Of a stretch of 64,000 nucleotides of DNA, positions 62,240 to 64,000 are shown one piece after another. Both the position numbers and the translations under genes were made by a program. The number at the start of each line of letters is the position of its first letter. Position 1 is the first letter of the stretch. The stretch comes from an uncultured Hungatella sp. (GTDB lineage Bacteria > Bacillota > Clostridia > Lachnospirales > Lachnospiraceae), in assembly GCA_949879795.1 (NCBI GenBank), contig CATLBR010000013.1:1-64000 (forward strand). Reading direction: 5' to 3'. The notes below the pieces were generated by a model, which did not search any database, was not told the origin of the DNA, and saw nothing but the letters and a program-made list of their open reading frames with translations.

Positions 62240-64000
62240 ATGAACGTTAAAAAGAAGAAATACAAACGTATGTATGGTGCCTGCATTCTCTTTTTAGCTG
62301 CGACGCTGACATTAATTACGGTGGTACGGGCTGCGAGCGGTCAGATAGAACGCAGCGGCTCCTACACGTTGATCATCAAGAAGGTTTTTGACAAGAATAC
62401 TCCGCCTGAGGTAGCAGCAGCTGCTGAAAAGCAGGTCTATACCTTCCGGGTGGAGGCGCAGGTCAAATCGGGTGACGGGTATGAGCCCGAAGAAAAAATT
62501 GTTCAAATCCGAGGCGAGGGTGAGGCGGAAGTTGAGTTCAGCAATGCGTTCAAAGTCAGCATCATCGAGCAGACCGACGGAGGCGGATTTGATATCAGTC
62601 CTGGCAATAAGGGCCTGACCGCCGGCAGCTACGTCGGCAGAAGCGTCTTTGGAAGTGTGGGAACTCCAGGTAACTCCGCCGATAAGAGCGCCGGCACTCC
62701 AAGCAACTCCGTCGAGGGCAGCATCAGCACCCCAAGCAATTTCGCCAGCACAAGAGCCGCTGAGGGCAGCGTCGGCACCCCTGTCCATTGGGATGTGGTC
62801 AAAACCGAATGTTTGAGCGAAATGCATGCGGGCGCCGCCCAGGCCACGGTGAATATCAACAAGGACGGAGGCAGAATTGAGGTTACCCGTCCCCAGGGCG
62901 CTCCGACTGCCAGTTTTGAATTCACCGGAAAGCCCCTTCATGAGGAAAACGAGAGCAAATTTAAAGATAGATTTCCGATACGTTTCACTGCTGCCGCCGG
63001 AGAAACGAAGGAGTTTACCGGTTTGCCTCAGGGGGAATATACCATCACCGAACTGCGGGCTCCGGATGGCTTCAGTGTCTTGGTGGGCTCTCGGGAATTT
63101 GATGTGGAGGCCGGCAAAAGCGGCAAGGTCTATATCAACGGCAGCGACAGCAAGCTCTTGATCACAGCGCCGGAACCGGTGAACGATGTTGTGCTGACTC
63201 ATCACTACCGGATCTTAAAGGAGGGCAGAGAATACAGAGAGATCGATGTGTTATCCGGAAGGACCGGCACTGTGGAGCATTTGAATGAAGGGGAGTATAC
63301 CATTGAGGTGTCTGAGACCTATGACGGGTTTAAGGGGTATACGGTATTTTATCCGAGTACGAGCGTAAAAGAGCAGCAAGGAAGAATAAACACCTTAACC
63401 ACAACTGATAATCGGAGTTGGGTATATTTTTCTGTTAATAATGCGAAACAATTGGAATTCTATGGGTATGGACCTTTGTATGATGCCTCGGGTAAAAAAC
63501 TGAATTCTATGGTTACATATCAGCCGAACTATGGCGTGGCAAATGCGGAAAACAAAATAGTCCGAAACGCTGCTAGTAAATCTTCGAGAAAGGGCTGGGA
63601 TACTTATACGCTGAATACTCCCAAAAGGCTTATTCCACCAAATGATAAACTGTATGTTGCAATCTCAAATGTATCAGATGCCAACGCAAAGTCGATTGAT
63701 GTATTTTGGCGGGAATATAAGGACACAAAAAAATCGAAAGAGATTAAAAGGCCCTCATCCGAAGGCGATCGAGTGACAGTTAATGGCCTGACAGAAAACT
63801 ACATCACCATCACCAAACCTGAGGATGAGAATATGCGCGGCGGTGATGTGAAATATTACTACACGATCAAAGACTCTAATGGCAACCTGATTGGAGACTA
63901 TATTGTTACTGATGAGAGCGGAAATGTGATTAATGTTCCCAAGGGTGAGATTTTTCAAGGGAACGCCACCACAGTCACGCTTAGAGCCGGGCAGACGGTG
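62240..64000 (+). CDS. Cna-B/SpaA-like surface protein, cassette 3 (3' partial)
   Basis: Open from ATG at 62240 (GGGAGG 11 nt upstream) to the window edge, 587 codons, no stop. Signal peptide to about 32 (LFLAATLTLITVVRAAS). Begins like the cassette 2 protein (GSYTLIIKKVFDKNTPPEVA). Residues about 138-180 are a Ser/Thr/Pro/Asn-rich stretch with GTPGNS, GTPSNS and STPSNF. Then FTGLPQGEYTITELRAPDGF, a canonical SpaA-type motif, and further beta domains (HHYRILKEGREYREIDVLSG). The sorting signal should lie beyond the window. Confidence 0.88.
   Translation, partial: MNVKKKKYKRMYGACILFLAATLTLITVVRAASGQIERSGSYTLIIKKVFDKNTPPEVAAAAEKQVYTFRVEAQVKSGDGYEPEEKIVQIRGEGEAEVEFSNAFKVSIIEQTDGGGFDISPGNKGLTAGSYVGRSVFGSVGTPGNSADKSAGTPSNSVEGSISTPSNFASTRAAEGSVGTPVHWDVVKTECLSEMHAGAAQATVNINKDGGRIEVTRPQGAPTASFEFTGKPLHEENESKFKDRFPIRFTAAAGETKEFTGLPQGEYTITELRAPDGFSVLVGSREFDVEAGKSGKVYINGSDSKLLITAPEPVNDVVLTHHYRILKEGREYREIDVLSGRTGTVEHLNEGEYTIEVSETYDGFKGYTVFYPSTSVKEQQGRINTLTTTDNRSWVYFSVNNAKQLEFYGYGPLYDASGKKLNSMVTYQPNYGVANAENKIVRNAASKSSRKGWDTYTLNTPKRLIPPNDKLYVAISNVSDANAKSIDVFWREYKDTKKSKEIKRPSSEGDRVTVNGLTENYITITKPEDENMRGGDVKYYYTIKDSNGNLIGDYIVTDESGNVINVPKGEIFQGNATTVTLRAGQTV

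Noticed and set aside
1-64000. tRNA or rRNA genes, insertion sequences
   Set aside because: No cloverleaf with CCA-adjacent T-arm, rRNA segment or transposase-like protein was seen.

Overview
The window looks like a chromosomal segment of an anaerobic Firmicute of the Lachnospiraceae / Clostridium cluster XIVa type. Reasons: moderate GC, strong AGGAGG-type ribosome binding sites, gram-positive gene orders (rimP-nusA-rnpM-ylxQ-infB-rbfA-nrnA-truB-ribF-rpsO-pnp; tig-clpP-clpX-lon-yihA), LPXTG surface proteins, and clostridial families such as DUF3842, DUF1292 and short RtcB. The taxon is inferred; there is no rRNA or tRNA gene in the window.

Layout. 0-0.74 kb: end of a CHAP endolysin-like gene and a gene fragment, possibly the edge of a decayed prophage. 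1.0-3.8 kb: a chemoreceptor and, on the minus strand, DUF3842. 4.0-7.8 kb: a TPP riboswitch with terminator controlling a thiamine-precursor ABC transporter (thiX, thiY, thiZ) and a TatD-type hydrolase. 7.8-19.7 kb: the nusA-infB-pnp translation/RNA-decay superoperon. 19.9-25.8 kb: an amidohydrolase, an unknown protein, a Cys-rich mini-protein coupled to RtcB, and mgtE behind a structured leader. 25.8-33.8 kb: a divergent sugar locus (isomerase, RpiR regulator, ROK protein and mannose-6-phosphate-isomerase-like protein on minus; glycosidase-like protein and cupin on plus). 34.1-39.2 kb: gltX, a UvrD-type helicase, a corrinoid adenosyltransferase, DUF1292 and a CYTH protein.

39.3-64.0 kb is the most unusual part. 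A cassette consisting of a Wzy/WaaL/PglL-type polytopic membrane ligase, a membrane-anchored Amidase_2 (PGRP fold) and a large secreted Cna-B-type protein (LPXTG-anchored where the C-terminus is visible) occurs three times. Copies 1 and 2 are in tandem. Copy 3 starts 10 kb downstream, beyond tig-clpPX-lon-yihA and a PurF-like gene, and runs off the window. In copy 1 the amidase is reduced to a fossil of about 120 bp in which the first and last codons are still readable. Copies 1 and 2 are preceded by related structured leaders ending in a terminator, with compensatory changes in one helix and a possible pseudoknot. Each surface protein carries Ser/Thr-Asn-Ala-like low-complexity stretches. I infer a dedicated surface-glycoconjugate or wall-attachment system; the function is not proven by sequence.

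Other notable items: a dispersed structured element of about 100 nt in three intergenic copies, a PurF paralogue lacking the catalytic Cys, a large Gly/Arg/Asp/Gln repeat in IF2, a long hairpin leader before pnp, and an AT-rich orphan gene beside cassette 3.
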